Of a DNA stretch of 64,000 nucleotides, positions 26,167-34,805 are shown piece after piece. Within the stretch, counting starts at the first letter, position 1. Each line of letters starts with the position of its first letter. Both the position numbers and the translations under genes were made by a program. The DNA is from Bradyrhizobium sp. 170 (GTDB lineage: Bacteria > Pseudomonadota > Alphaproteobacteria > Rhizobiales > Xanthobacteraceae). The notes under the pieces were generated by a model. The model was not told where the DNA came from. It saw only the letters and a list, made by a program, of their open reading frames with translations, and ran no database searches. The DNA is taken from NCBI RefSeq assembly GCF_023101085.1, contig NZ_CP064703.1, positions 7,998,001-8,062,000 of the forward strand. Reading direction: 5' to 3'.

Positions 26167-26301
26167 ATGATGGTCGAAATTCTCTTTCTCGCTCAACAGG
26201 CACGCCGGCCGCTGCAGGCCCTGGCGCGGCGCTGGTGGTGCAGGAGCCTGTACCGCGCCTCGCGCGGACAGCGGCGCTGCCGGGAGTGCACTAAATCGTG
26301 A
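26167..26301 (+). CDS. Possible small basic protein (44 aa)
   Basis: ATG 26167 with GGAAAC before it opens a 44-residue frame: MMVEILFLAQQARRPLQ, then an Arg/Trp-rich helix and RRCRECTKS at the end. The pattern looks protein-like, but it is short and unrecognised. Confidence 0.3.
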   Translation: MMVEILFLAQQARRPLQALARRWWCRSLYRASRGQRRCRECTKS

Positions 26302-26376
26302 GGCGCGGTTTTTAAAGGCCGCGTGAATTCGTGATACGCCTTCTGCCTTCACGGCAGACACGCGCAGGGTTGTGGC

Positions 26377-27324
26377 ATGAGTAACAATTCGCAAGTCCCG
26401 TGGCCGGAGTTGCCGACCGCGGCGTGGCGTGACACCTGTGTGACGCTGCAGCTCTGGACCCAGATCGTCGGCAAGATCCGGCTGACCAAATCGCCCTGGC
26501 TCAATCATTCCTGGCATGTGACGCTCTACGTCACGCCGCGCGGATTGACGACGTCGCCGGTCCCCGACGGCGCGCGAACGTTCCAGATCGACTTCGATTT
26601 CATTGACCACACGCTGCGCATTTCAACCAGCGACGGCTCGCTGGAGCAATTTACGCTAGCAGGACATTCGGTCGCCAGCTTCTACGTCGCCACGATGGCA
26701 GCGCTTGCCGAACTCGGCATTGCCGTTGCCATCGACGAGATGCCGAACGAATTGCCGGAGCCGGTGCGCTTTTCAGAGGACACCAAGCACGCTTCCTACG
26801 ATCCCGATGCTGTCGGGTGCTTCCTGCAAATTCTCGTCAACTGCGACCGCGTCTTCAAGCAATTCCGAACCGGCTTCCTCGGCAAGGCCAGCCCGGTGCA
26901 TTTCTTCTGGGGCAGTTTCGATCTCGCGGTGACGCGCTTCTCGGGCCGCCGCGCCCCGCGCCATCCCGGCGGCGTGCCGAACCTGCCCGATGCGGTCGCA
27001 CATGAAGCCTATTCACACGAAGTCAGCAGCGCCGGCTTCTGGCCGGGCGGCGGCGCGATCGATTATCCTGCGTTCTATTCGTATGCCTATCCCGAGCCAC
27101 CGGGTTTCCGCGCAGCGAAGGTGCGACCGAATGCGGCCTTCTTCAGTGAAGCGCTGGGCGAATTCATCCTGCCCTACGATGCCGTGCGAACGGCAACCGA
27201 TCCCGACAAGGCGCTGCTCGATTTCCTGCAAAGCACCTATGAGGCCGCGGCAATATCGGCAAAGTGGGATCGCGACGCGCTGGAGTGCGATCCTGGCCGA
27301 CCGGCCGTAGTGCGGCGGGTTTAA
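26377..27324 (+). CDS. DUF5996 family protein
   Basis: 315 residues. WPELPTAAWRDTCVTLQLWTQIVGKIRL and NHSWHVTLYVTPRGLTTSPVP are the family's hallmark opening, with SPVHFFWGSFDLAVTRFSGRRAP and EFILPYDAVRTATDPDKALLDFLQSTYEAAA later. The biochemical role of DUF5996 is unknown; it is a soluble cytoplasmic protein by appearance. It is monocistronic. Confidence 0.85.
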   Translation: MSNNSQVPWPELPTAAWRDTCVTLQLWTQIVGKIRLTKSPWLNHSWHVTLYVTPRGLTTSPVPDGARTFQIDFDFIDHTLRISTSDGSLEQFTLAGHSVASFYVATMAALAELGIAVAIDEMPNELPEPVRFSEDTKHASYDPDAVGCFLQILVNCDRVFKQFRTGFLGKASPVHFFWGSFDLAVTRFSGRRAPRHPGGVPNLPDAVAHEAYSHEVSSAGFWPGGGAIDYPAFYSYAYPEPPGFRAAKVRPNAAFFSEALGEFILPYDAVRTATDPDKALLDFLQSTYEAAAISAKWDRDALECDPGRPAVVRRV

Positions 27325-27332
27325 AGCTGCTG

Positions 27333-27421
27333 CGTAGGGTGGGCGCAAAGCGCGTGCCACCATCCCCGTCCATTTTGCGAAGGGAAGGTGGGCACGGCGC
27401 GATGCGCCCTTGCCCCCTACG
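27333..27421. repeat. 89-bp imperfect palindromic repeat, family C relative
   Basis: It begins CGTAGGGTGGGCGCAAAGCG and ends in an imperfect inverse (CCTTGCCCCCTACG). It resembles the element at 22665-22787 but is shorter and more diverged. Confidence 0.6.
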
Positions 27422-27432
27422 GATTCCCCAAG

Positions 27433-27624
27433 CTAATGCCGCAGTTGCGGCTTCACGATGGTCTGGCGAACTTCGGCGCCGCAGTCGGCGCACTCATACG
27501 TGAAGTCGATCTTCGCCATGCTCCAATGCGGCTCGACGTCGCGCACATACATCGGAACTCCGACGCAGCTCGGACAGATGACGAAGGCCGGTTCGATATC
27601 GTGATGATGGATATAGGCTGGCAT
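27433..27624 (-). CDS. Small zinc-ribbon-like protein (63 aa)
   Basis: 63 residues from ATG 27622-27624, preceded by GGGGAGAG, which favours this start over a longer frame. Two CxxC pairs (Cys17/Cys20 in CPSC and Cys45/Cys48 in CADC) form a probable zinc ribbon. HHHDIEPAFVICPSC resembles small conserved rhizobial proteins of unknown function. Nothing in the neighbourhood points to a role. Confidence 0.6.
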   Translation of the reverse strand: MPAYIHHHDIEPAFVICPSCVGVPMYVRDVEPHWSMAKIDFTYECADCGAEVRQTIVKPQLRH

Positions 27625-27803
27625 GTCGGCTCTCCCCAAGAAGACAATCAAGAAAGCATTCACCAGTAGTCCCTGACCCGTAGCGCAGCCTACGCCTCTG
27701 GCGTGCAGGCGATCATGAACTCTCGCGAACACAGGCAGAACGTCCCCACAATCCCGGCATGTGTTGCAAATTTGCACGGCTGTTCCCGTGCGGCAAGAAT
27801 ATG

Positions 27804-28991
27804 TCAATTCTCTTCGCGTGACAGCGGTTTACCGAGCGCGCGTTTCAACCAGTCATCGAGCCGCGGATAGTTGCGCACTGTACGCACCATATGATCGCGC
27901 AGCGCGTAGGGCCATCCGCGCCAACTCAAGGCGGCGCTGATGTCGATCAGCGGCAGCCGCGTCACACCGAAGCGGCGCTTGTAGGTGTAATTGCCGACAG
28001 AGAAGTCGAACTCGCGCACGCCGTCCTGGTGCAGAGCCGCCATGGTGCGCTCGATGATCAGCCGGCCCGGCGAACAGTTCGACCATTTCTCGCCGGCATT
28101 GCTGATGCGGATCATCACGTAGCGTGAGCCGGTCCTGATGCCGAGCAGCGTCGCCACGATCTCGTCGCCGACCGTGAGCGCCGAGACCAGCGCATAGCCA
28201 TTGCCGACGCCATCGCGCACCAGGTTGCGGTAGAATGCCGCGCAGGTCTCGTCATTGAGGGCGTAGTTCCGCCCGATGCTCTGCATCCGCGCGGCTTGCT
28301 GAACCTCGGTGGTCGCGAGAATCCGCAACGCTTCACTGGTATCGGTGACGATCGCAAAGGATGCGGCGGTATCGCGCGTGAAGACGCGCCAGCTCCGTTG
28401 CAGCTCCGTGCGCACGACTTTTTGCAGCGTGTAGCGCCAGGCGTCGTAATCCTCGCCGGTGGTGACGAGATTGCCGTTGAGCAAGCACGGACCGCCGGTG
28501 TCGAGCAAGGCGAGCGGGTTGGGCCTGCCATCGAGATCGATGGGCACCTTGCGAAGGCGGATGAGATCGGCCGCCTCAGGCATGCGGCGCAGCGCCGACA
28601 GCAGGCAGCGCCACAGCGCGCGCATCGCTTTGGCATCACGCGGCGCGGCGCTGCCCAAGATCGGCGCGTTGTAGTCGGTCAGATTGAGATCGGCGAATTC
28701 GACCGTTGTGATCTTGTCTTGCCGGCGGCGGATCAGCGGCAGCAGCATCGCCGGTTCGCCGGTCGATGCGTCCGTGACAACAGCGATTAAAGGCGCCACG
28801 CCCTCGGCACCGGCGAAAGCGGCGTACCACGCGTCATACCATTGCGGATGCTGGAACGGCGTCGACGGGCTGATATCGTGCCAGCGCGCGACGGCCTGCT
28901 TCCAGTCGCGCGGCAGCTCGACACGGAATCCGGCCGAGCGGCTCGTTGATCGCGCCGCCACTTGCCCCGCATTGGTCGTCAGCACCGTCAT
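27804..28991 (-). CDS. CelD/BcsL-type GNAT acetyltransferase
   Basis: 395 residues. An N-terminal region (about 20-170) and a C-terminal acyl-CoA N-acyltransferase domain (about 185-345) fit the BioF2-like/GNAT_6 family: HPQWYDAWYAAFAG, ALVSALTVGDEIVATLLGIRTGSRYVMIRISN and FDFSVGNYTYKRRFG. These proteins occur in exopolysaccharide and cellulose loci and are thought to acylate sugars. It is 12 bases downstream of the cupin-like gene on the same strand, so the two form an operon at the edge of the polysaccharide locus. Confidence 0.85.
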   Translation of the reverse strand: MTVLTTNAGQVAARSTSRSAGFRVELPRDWKQAVARWHDISPSTPFQHPQWYDAWYAAFAGAEGVAPLIAVVTDASTGEPAMLLPLIRRRQDKITTVEFADLNLTDYNAPILGSAAPRDAKAMRALWRCLLSALRRMPEAADLIRLRKVPIDLDGRPNPLALLDTGGPCLLNGNLVTTGEDYDAWRYTLQKVVRTELQRSWRVFTRDTAASFAIVTDTSEALRILATTEVQQAARMQSIGRNYALNDETCAAFYRNLVRDGVGNGYALVSALTVGDEIVATLLGIRTGSRYVMIRISNAGEKWSNCSPGRLIIERTMAALHQDGVREFDFSVGNYTYKRRFGVTRLPLIDISAALSWRGWPYALRDHMVRTVRNYPRLDDWLKRALGKPLSREEN

Positions 28992-29003
28992 CGGCGTTGC
29001 GAC

Positions 29004-29936
29004 CTATGCCGCCTTCGGCAGATCGACGATCCTGCCGGGCTCAGCGGCGTCAAGGCGGAAATCGATCGCGCGGCGGGCGTTGCGCTCGCGCTTGACCCAC
29101 TTGCTGTCGCGCACGAGCTTTTGCAGCACCGCCTTGGCGAAGAAGGACGGCCCGCGCAGATTGCTGGTCTTCGGCGTATAGCCGAAGCGATGGCGCAGCA
29201 GGCCGTTGGCGAGGTGGACGATCTGGGCGCGGCGGATCTCGTCGTTGCCGTAGGATACCGTCATGGAAATATTGACGGTGCCGAGATTCTCGACGCGGTG
29301 CGGCGCGTTCAGCGGCCAGTTCAGCATCTGGCCGGGTTCGAGGTCGAACACCTGCGCATGCCGGTCGTACCAGGGCGCGTAGGGCAGATCGACCTCGACG
29401 TCGAACAGCGCGATGTCCTCGAGGTGTTGCGGCTTGATGAACGGCGCGGTGTTTGGATAGACGTAGACCCGCTTGCGCCCGGCGATCTGGATCAGGCCCT
29501 GCCCCGGCAGGTCGGCATGATAATAGACCTGCGCGTCCGGCGAAGAGATCAGAATACCGGCCTGGTGGTTCGGCACCACGAACCCAGGAACGTTGGCCGC
29601 AATCTCCTCGAACATCCGGTCGATCAGCTTGCGGTAGCGGCTATCGACCGAACCGACATTGCGCATGTTGAGCCAGAGCCCGCCCCGGGAAATCGCTTCG
29701 ATGACCTGCCGGCCGGAGAGGTTACCGATATCGCCCTCGCGCCACACGCGGCTGGATCCCTTGGCGCCCGTCTTCACCAGGCTGTAGTGCTCGCGCGGAT
29801 AGCTCTCGATCAGTTGGGCGAGATCGTCCATCGAGAACGCCGGCGATTTGTGCATCTCGTGTTGGAGCCGGATCGGCTGGTGGCTCCAAAGCTCGGAATG
29901 CGTCTCATCCCAAGTGCTGAAGATCTTGCCTGTCAT
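29004..29936 (-). CDS. JmjC/cupin-8-like Fe(II) oxygenase-type protein
   Basis: 310 residues. The cupin core (about 125-235) shows YYHADLPGQGLIQIAGRKRV with His140 and Asp142, then PGQMLNWPLNAPHRVEN with His213. This gives an HxD...H metal triad as in JmjC-type 2-oxoglutarate oxygenases. It might hydroxylate a protein or a sugar precursor. Its neighbours are the CelD-like acetyltransferase (same operon) and a divergent glycosyltransferase; similar pairs sit in other rhizobial polysaccharide loci. Substrate unknown. Confidence 0.75.
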   Translation of the reverse strand: MTGKIFSTWDETHSELWSHQPIRLQHEMHKSPAFSMDDLAQLIESYPREHYSLVKTGAKGSSRVWREGDIGNLSGRQVIEAISRGGLWLNMRNVGSVDSRYRKLIDRMFEEIAANVPGFVVPNHQAGILISSPDAQVYYHADLPGQGLIQIAGRKRVYVYPNTAPFIKPQHLEDIALFDVEVDLPYAPWYDRHAQVFDLEPGQMLNWPLNAPHRVENLGTVNISMTVSYGNDEIRRAQIVHLANGLLRHRFGYTPKTSNLRGPSFFAKAVLQKLVRDSKWVKRERNARRAIDFRLDAAEPGRIVDLPKAA

Positions 29937-29969
29937 CGCCGCGCTCCTGCTTCCCGTTACCTGGCCCGC

Positions 29970-30045
29970 CCATTCCGACTGTCCCGAAATCGCGGCCGGC
30001 CACCATTGCCGGGACCGCTCGATGTCCCGTTATGAGACGGTCGGA
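29970..30045. promoter_or_regulatory. Divergent polysaccharide-locus spacer with TGTCCCG motifs
   Basis: ACTGTCCCGAAAT starts at 29978 and GATGTCCCGTTATGAGAC at 30021. The spacer at 33619-33680 carries ACTGTCCCG (minus strand), TCGTCCCGAAACGGG and an ATGAGAC-type block too. A shared operator is possible. Confidence 0.3.
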
Positions 30046-30121
30046 CGGCCTTCATGGTCGGATTGGCAAGAACGGTGCCGGGCGGACGCCGGCGCTTACC
30101 GGAAGCTAATGTCTGGGATGT

Positions 30122-31255
30122 ATGGCTAACGCCGACAGTTCCTGGAAACCCCGCCGCCGCACGATGACTGGAGAAACCCGATATCGGGCGCTGTTTCTAG
30201 GCGCGGGACCGCAGATGCATTGCGGCGTCGGCCAGTTCACCCGGCTGTTGCAGGAGGCGATCGAAAAGCTCGAGCCCGGAACCAGCGCGACGTTAACCCT
30301 GACGCGCAGCGAAGGCTCGCTTTCCGAGATCTGGCGCGCGGTCGGCACGGCGCAAAGCGTGGTCTGCAACTTCCCGATCGTGGCCTGGAAGCGCGTGATG
30401 TTCGCGCCGCTCGCAGCGATGGCGATCGCCAAGCTGCGCCGACGTAAGGTCGTCCTGATCCAGCACGAATGGGACGGGCTGCATTGGCTGCGCCGCATCA
30501 CCTACATGCCGGCGCTGCTGCTGGCCGACACCATCATCATGTTTTCGCCGCTGGTGCAGCGCGAGCTGGCCAGCGACCGCCTGCTCGGCTGGACCGCCAG
30601 AAAGAGCGTGCTGGCGCCACTGCCGCCGAACATCGAGGCCCCGGCGGGAATTGAAGATTCGAAGTTGCGGCATCGCCTGATCGCCGCGAAAGGTGACGGG
30701 CGGCTCCTGATCGGTCATTTCGGGTCGATCTATCCGGGCAAGCAGCCCAACGCACTGCTCGAGATCGGCGCCCTTCTGAAGCAACGCGGGCTCAAGCCGC
30801 TGATCGTCTATATCGGCTCCTTCATCCGCGGCGTCGACAAGGTCGAGCAGGAGTTTCATGCCCGCGCCCGAGAACTCGGCATCGCCGACGACGTGATCGT
30901 CTCCGGCTTTGTCGCCTCCGATCACGAGGTGTTCGGCCTGTTCAGCGAGATCGACGCATTCTGCTATCCGCTCGACGAAGGGCTCACCGCGCGGCGCTCC
31001 AGCATTCTCACCTGCGTGCAATCCGGCCGTCCGCTGATCGTCGCAGGTCCCGCGCTGCCGGAGGAATTCGACCACCATCCGCGCTTCAAGGAATTGATCG
31101 GCCGCGGCGCCATCGCGCTGGTCGCGCGCGGCGCTGATAACGAGGCCTATGCCGACCGGATCGCTTCGGTGGTCAAACGGCCGCCGGTACACTTGCCATT
31201 CGATTTCGACGGCTGGTGGAAGGACGTTGCCGAGGCGGTGCGGGCGCAGCTCTGA
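30122..31255 (+). CDS. GT-B glycosyltransferase (family 4-like)
   Basis: 377 residues. The N-terminal Rossmann half opens RALFLGAGPQMHCGVGQFTRLL, a donor/acceptor glycine-rich loop. The C-terminal half has LLIGHFGSIYPGKQPNALLEI, VIVSGFVASDHEVFGLFSEIDAFCYPLDEGLTARRSS, where the E-x7-E region of GT4 enzymes appears reduced. It would add one sugar to a lipid-linked intermediate in the cytoplasm. ATG 30164 (MTGETRYRALF) is an alternative start. It is convergent with the polymerase gene. Confidence 0.85.
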   Translation: MANADSSWKPRRRTMTGETRYRALFLGAGPQMHCGVGQFTRLLQEAIEKLEPGTSATLTLTRSEGSLSEIWRAVGTAQSVVCNFPIVAWKRVMFAPLAAMAIAKLRRRKVVLIQHEWDGLHWLRRITYMPALLLADTIIMFSPLVQRELASDRLLGWTARKSVLAPLPPNIEAPAGIEDSKLRHRLIAAKGDGRLLIGHFGSIYPGKQPNALLEIGALLKQRGLKPLIVYIGSFIRGVDKVEQEFHARARELGIADDVIVSGFVASDHEVFGLFSEIDAFCYPLDEGLTARRSSILTCVQSGRPLIVAGPALPEEFDHHPRFKELIGRGAIALVARGADNEAYADRIASVVKRPPVHLPFDFDGWWKDVAEAVRAQL

Positions 31256-31258
31256 GCC

Positions 31259-32572
31259 TCAGGCTTTCGCCCGAAACCGGGCGAGGTAGTGCAGGCCGAA
31301 TACCGCCAACAGGAACGTGAACCACGAGGGTTCGGAACGGTCGAGGAAGAAGCTTTCCATCGCCGACAGATAGAGCCCGAACAGCCAGATCCGCAGCAGC
31401 ATCATGGCGAGCGGCCCGTTGTTGCCGCCCTCATCCGCCCGCTGAAAATTCCTTAAAGGAAGGATCACCAGCACCAGGATGAGCAAGGCGAGCCCGGGCA
31501 GGCCCGTGCCTAGCGCGGTGTCGAGATAGCCATTATGGCTGTGCGCGGCAAAGCCAGCCCACTCCTTGCCTTCCGGCAGATTTTGAATGGCGCTGCTGCC
31601 CCAGAAGGACGCAAAGCCATAGCCGGTGAGCAGCCGCGCATGGAGCGACTGCAATGCAAACGCCCAGATGTCGGTGCGGCCGGTAAATGTCGAATCGAAC
31701 GGCAGCAATTTGGAAATCCCGGCGAGGCCCTCAGACATCACCGCGCCGATGCTCAACAGGTTCAGCAATACCAGCGGCGTGAGCAAGATGATCGCGCGAA
31801 GCCAGAGCATGCGGATGAAATGGATTGTCGACGTCAGCAGCAGCACCACAAAGCACAGGGTCAGCGAGCTCTTTCCGGCCGAATACAGCAGAAACAGCGA
31901 GGCGAGCACGATGATGGCGGCACCGGATAGCCACAGGCCGGAGCGGATGACGTAGACGCCGAGAAACAGCACCACCACCATGATGGACGCGGCCTGGTTC
32001 TTGTGGCCGAACGCGCCGCGCCAGTTGCCGGCGAGGCCGGGCTCCTGCGGATCGGACGCCAGGTGAATCGAAAGATCGGGGGCCAGCAATATTCCGAGAT
32101 AGCAGATCGCCAGCAATGCGAGCGCGGCGACCGTGAACCAGTGCATCAGTTCCTGCTGCGACCTTGGCAGCAGCATGAGAGCAGCAGTCACCGCGATGAC
32201 GCAGATCGTCAAGGAAAGACGCTTGATCGACGTCGTCGGATCGAACGACAACACGACCGTCACCAGGAGCCAGGCGCCGAACAGGACAAACGCCGGCGAC
32301 AACAACGTCACCAGTCCCCGCGCGTCATTTCGCATCGCGAGCGCAATCGTCAGCACGCTGAGGGCGCCGAACACCGCATAGGTCGCCAGCTCGTTTCCGG
32401 TACCGGCATCGCCAATCTGCATATTGCCGAGGCTTTCAAACGGATGCAGCGATATCCAGCCGAGCAGCAGCGTTCCGACAAATGTCGCGCCGCGAACGAT
32501 ATCCATCACCTGCTGGCGCTCTATCCCGGCGGCCAGCTTACGGATTTCGGATGCGTCGACGAGCTGGCTCAT
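31259..32572 (-). CDS. O-antigen ligase/ polymerase family membrane protein (Wzy/ExoQ-like)
   Basis: 437 residues with 10-12 membrane segments. The Wzy_C signatures are in the second half: GNWRGAFGHKNQAASIMVV, a large periplasmic loop with TFTGRTDIWAFAL and AAHSHNGYLDTALGTGLPGL. It likely polymerises repeat units in the periplasm. ATG 32570-32572 overlaps the stop of the upstream GT2 gene (ATGA), so the two are translated together. Confidence 0.88.
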   Translation of the reverse strand: MSQLVDASEIRKLAAGIERQQVMDIVRGATFVGTLLLGWISLHPFESLGNMQIGDAGTGNELATYAVFGALSVLTIALAMRNDARGLVTLLSPAFVLFGAWLLVTVVLSFDPTTSIKRLSLTICVIAVTAALMLLPRSQQELMHWFTVAALALLAICYLGILLAPDLSIHLASDPQEPGLAGNWRGAFGHKNQAASIMVVVLFLGVYVIRSGLWLSGAAIIVLASLFLLYSAGKSSLTLCFVVLLLTSTIHFIRMLWLRAIILLTPLVLLNLLSIGAVMSEGLAGISKLLPFDSTFTGRTDIWAFALQSLHARLLTGYGFASFWGSSAIQNLPEGKEWAGFAAHSHNGYLDTALGTGLPGLALLILVLVILPLRNFQRADEGGNNGPLAMMLLRIWLFGLYLSAMESFFLDRSEPSWFTFLLAVFGLHYLARFRAKA

Positions 32573-33618
32573 GAGACGATCTTCGAAGCCTTGTACGGTT
32601 GCGGTTCGAGGCCGAACGCGGCCAGCGCGCTGCCGATCGCAACCGTGACGGGATGCATCGCAATGGTCCGCTCTCGCTCGGTCAGGACGGCACACACGGC
32701 ATAGACCAGCGAAAGCGGCAAGGCCGCCAGCAGTTTGGCGGTCAACTTCGCCCGCAGCCAGGCCGTCGGCGTCGCCTTGCGCTGGACGTGATAGTTGATC
32801 GCGCCGATCCGCAGGCCGCGCATGACAAGCCATTTCAGGCTGGTGCGGCCTTGCGGCACGGTCTCCGAGATCACGGCTTCGTTGACCCAATGAAAGCGCA
32901 ACCCGAGCCTTCGGCAACGGTAGAAGAAATCAGTGTCGCCGCCGCCCAGAAAATTGAAACGGAGGTCGAACGCCGGCATGCCCAACCGCGCAAACACCGA
33001 GCGCCGGATCAGGCAATTGCCGCAGCCATAGATCACCGGCACCGGGCCTGAGGCATCGTAAGCCGGCGCAAAAGCCGGGTGGCGCCGCAAGCCGCGCTTC
33101 CGTGCGTCATCGAATTCGGGGAATACCGGTCCGCCGACGATGTCGGCGCCGGTCGCATTGGCGGTCCTTACCATCTGCTCCAGCCAGTCCCGCGACGCGA
33201 TTTCATCGTCGTCGATCATCAGGAAGCTGGTTGCCGCCGGGAACATCTGCAGCGCCGTCTCGAAGGCGGCGTTGATCGCATGGCAATTGCCCTGCCGCGG
33301 CTCGATCACGCATAGCCCTGTGAATTTTCCCGACGCGAGGTACTCGACGGCAACCGGGACGCTCTCGCTCTTCGAGGCATCGTTCTCCACCATGACGACG
33401 GCGAAGCGGCGGCTGGTGCGCTGCGCGGCAAGCGACTCCAGCGTCCGGCGCAGGTACTGCGGCCGGCGGAAACAGGGGATGCAAACCACGATTTCGGTTG
33501 CGGGATCGAGCGCCGGCGAAGCCGCCACCAGCGCGCGCAAAGCCCTGACCGATGGCTCGGGCCCGTCCATCCGGAGATCGTTGGTCGAAAGCTCTGCCAT
33601 GACGCTCAGGTCGTTCAC
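32569..33618 (-). CDS. GT2-family glycosyltransferase with membrane-tail
   Basis: 349 residues, GT-A fold. VVCIPCFRRPQYLRRTLESLAAQ is the nucleotide-sugar entry, FLMIDDDEIAS the metal-binding DxD region, and GGGDTDFFYRCRRLGLRFHWV the acceptor motif. A C-terminal hydrophobic stretch (LAALPLSLVYAVCAVLT) suggests membrane contact. The start is GTG 33618 with ATG 33600 as an alternative; neither has a strong ribosome site. It is coupled to the polymerase gene. Confidence 0.88.
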   Translation of the reverse strand: MNDLSVMAELSTNDLRMDGPEPSVRALRALVAASPALDPATEIVVCIPCFRRPQYLRRTLESLAAQRTSRRFAVVMVENDASKSESVPVAVEYLASGKFTGLCVIEPRQGNCHAINAAFETALQMFPAATSFLMIDDDEIASRDWLEQMVRTANATGADIVGGPVFPEFDDARKRGLRRHPAFAPAYDASGPVPVIYGCGNCLIRRSVFARLGMPAFDLRFNFLGGGDTDFFYRCRRLGLRFHWVNEAVISETVPQGRTSLKWLVMRGLRIGAINYHVQRKATPTAWLRAKLTAKLLAALPLSLVYAVCAVLTERERTIAMHPVTVAIGSALAAFGLEPQPYKASKIVS

Positions 33619-33630
33619 GAGTATGTCTCA

Positions 33631-33680
33631 TCGTCCCGAAACGGGATGGCCGGCGTAATCGCGGGACAGTTCCGTCTCGA
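33631..33680. promoter_or_regulatory. Inverted-repeat motifs upstream of the GT2-polymerase operon
   Basis: TCGTCCCGAAACGGGA at 33631-33646 is a short dyad (TCCCG / CGGGA around AAA). CGGGACAGT at 33662-33670 is the reverse of the ACTGTCCCG found at 29978. It lies just before the GT2 start on the minus strand. Confidence 0.3.
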
Positions 33681-33832
33681 TAAAGTCGTTCGTTCCGGGG
33701 TTGATCCGGCCGTTCCGAACGTAACGCTGGCAGCGGTGCAATATTCGGTCCGATGCCGAAACGTGAAGCAGCGAACTTCGACGACGGTTAATGGACGGGG
33801 TTAATCCGCGCTGAACGAACGCTCGCCGCAAA

Positions 33833-34780
33833 TCAGCGGCTAAACAACTTACGGAATAGCCGCTGCGAATCTGGAAACTGGCCGTTGTCGATCTGGGTAG
33901 GCCACGCACCGTTGACGTCGAAGTAGGCGGCGTAGGCAATGCTGCCTTCGTTCTTCATGAACCAGTCGTGCATCTGCTGAATGAAGAACGGGTTGTCGCC
34001 GGCATTGCCCACGCCCCATTCAGGGTAGCTCATCGGCTTGCCGTGCTTGCGCGCAAAATCGCGGTGCCATTCCAGGCCATATGGCGCCTTGACGTAGAAG
34101 GTGTTCCAGCGCTCCTCGGGCGTGCCCTCCTGCTTGAAATCGTAGACGTCGAGACCGATGTAGTCGACGACGTCATCGCCGGGATAGCTCGCGTCCGCCG
34201 GCATCTCCTGCGGCCCCCACCCCGGACACCAGTCGAACTTGAAGGTAGTGGAGTGACGCCTGAATATTTCCACGACGCGGCGGAACGCCTTGATGTAATC
34301 GGCTTCATGGCCTTTGGCGAACCACGCCATTTCAGCCAGATTCATCTCCCAGCCGAGCCGAATGACCGCCTGCGGATGCGCTTCCGAAATCGCCCGGGCG
34401 GCAGCCTCGAATTCGGCATCGTGAAGCCCATCGGCCACGTCGGCGAGAGGCGTCCCCTTCATCGTCAGCGGGATCGACCAAACCACATTGCGCGCGGGAT
34501 TGAGCTTCTTCCATATGCCCGGAACCCAGCTCAATTTGGAAGAGTCCTCCCAGGTCGTCCCGCCATAGAAGTCGACGCCGAGCACCGAGGACGGCTTCTG
34601 CTTCAGCCATTTTTCCCATGCCTGCAGCGTATGCTCGCGTCCTATCGGACCCCAGTTGACGAAGGCGCCCGCGAACTTCGGCGGGTTGGAGACGGCGCGT
34701 GAGGCGGCGTTGCTGTCGACATGCGCCAGCAGCAGCACGGTCAGCACGAAGGCTGCCAGAAACAGCACCAGCCGCTTCAT
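33833..34780 (-). CDS. Secreted GH26-like glycoside hydrolase
   Basis: 315 residues. A signal peptide or anchor (MKRLVLFLAAFVLTVLLLAHVDS) fixes the start at 34780. The domain has AGAFVNWGPIG, a probable acid/base Glu145 in RLGWEMN, and a probable nucleophile Glu254 in SYPEWGVGN; the spacing suits GH26 beta-mannanases and related bacterial polysaccharide enzymes. In a surface-polysaccharide locus it may trim or release the polymer in the periplasm. It starts 25 bases after the acyltransferase stop, so it is the last gene of that operon. Confidence 0.8.
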   Translation of the reverse strand: MKRLVLFLAAFVLTVLLLAHVDSNAASRAVSNPPKFAGAFVNWGPIGREHTLQAWEKWLKQKPSSVLGVDFYGGTTWEDSSKLSWVPGIWKKLNPARNVVWSIPLTMKGTPLADVADGLHDAEFEAAARAISEAHPQAVIRLGWEMNLAEMAWFAKGHEADYIKAFRRVVEIFRRHSTTFKFDWCPGWGPQEMPADASYPGDDVVDYIGLDVYDFKQEGTPEERWNTFYVKAPYGLEWHRDFARKHGKPMSYPEWGVGNAGDNPFFIQQMHDWFMKNEGSIAYAAYFDVNGAWPTQIDNGQFPDSQRLFRKLFSR

Positions 34781-34805
34781 ACCGAGCCCTTTGCGCCGCC
34801 TTGGA

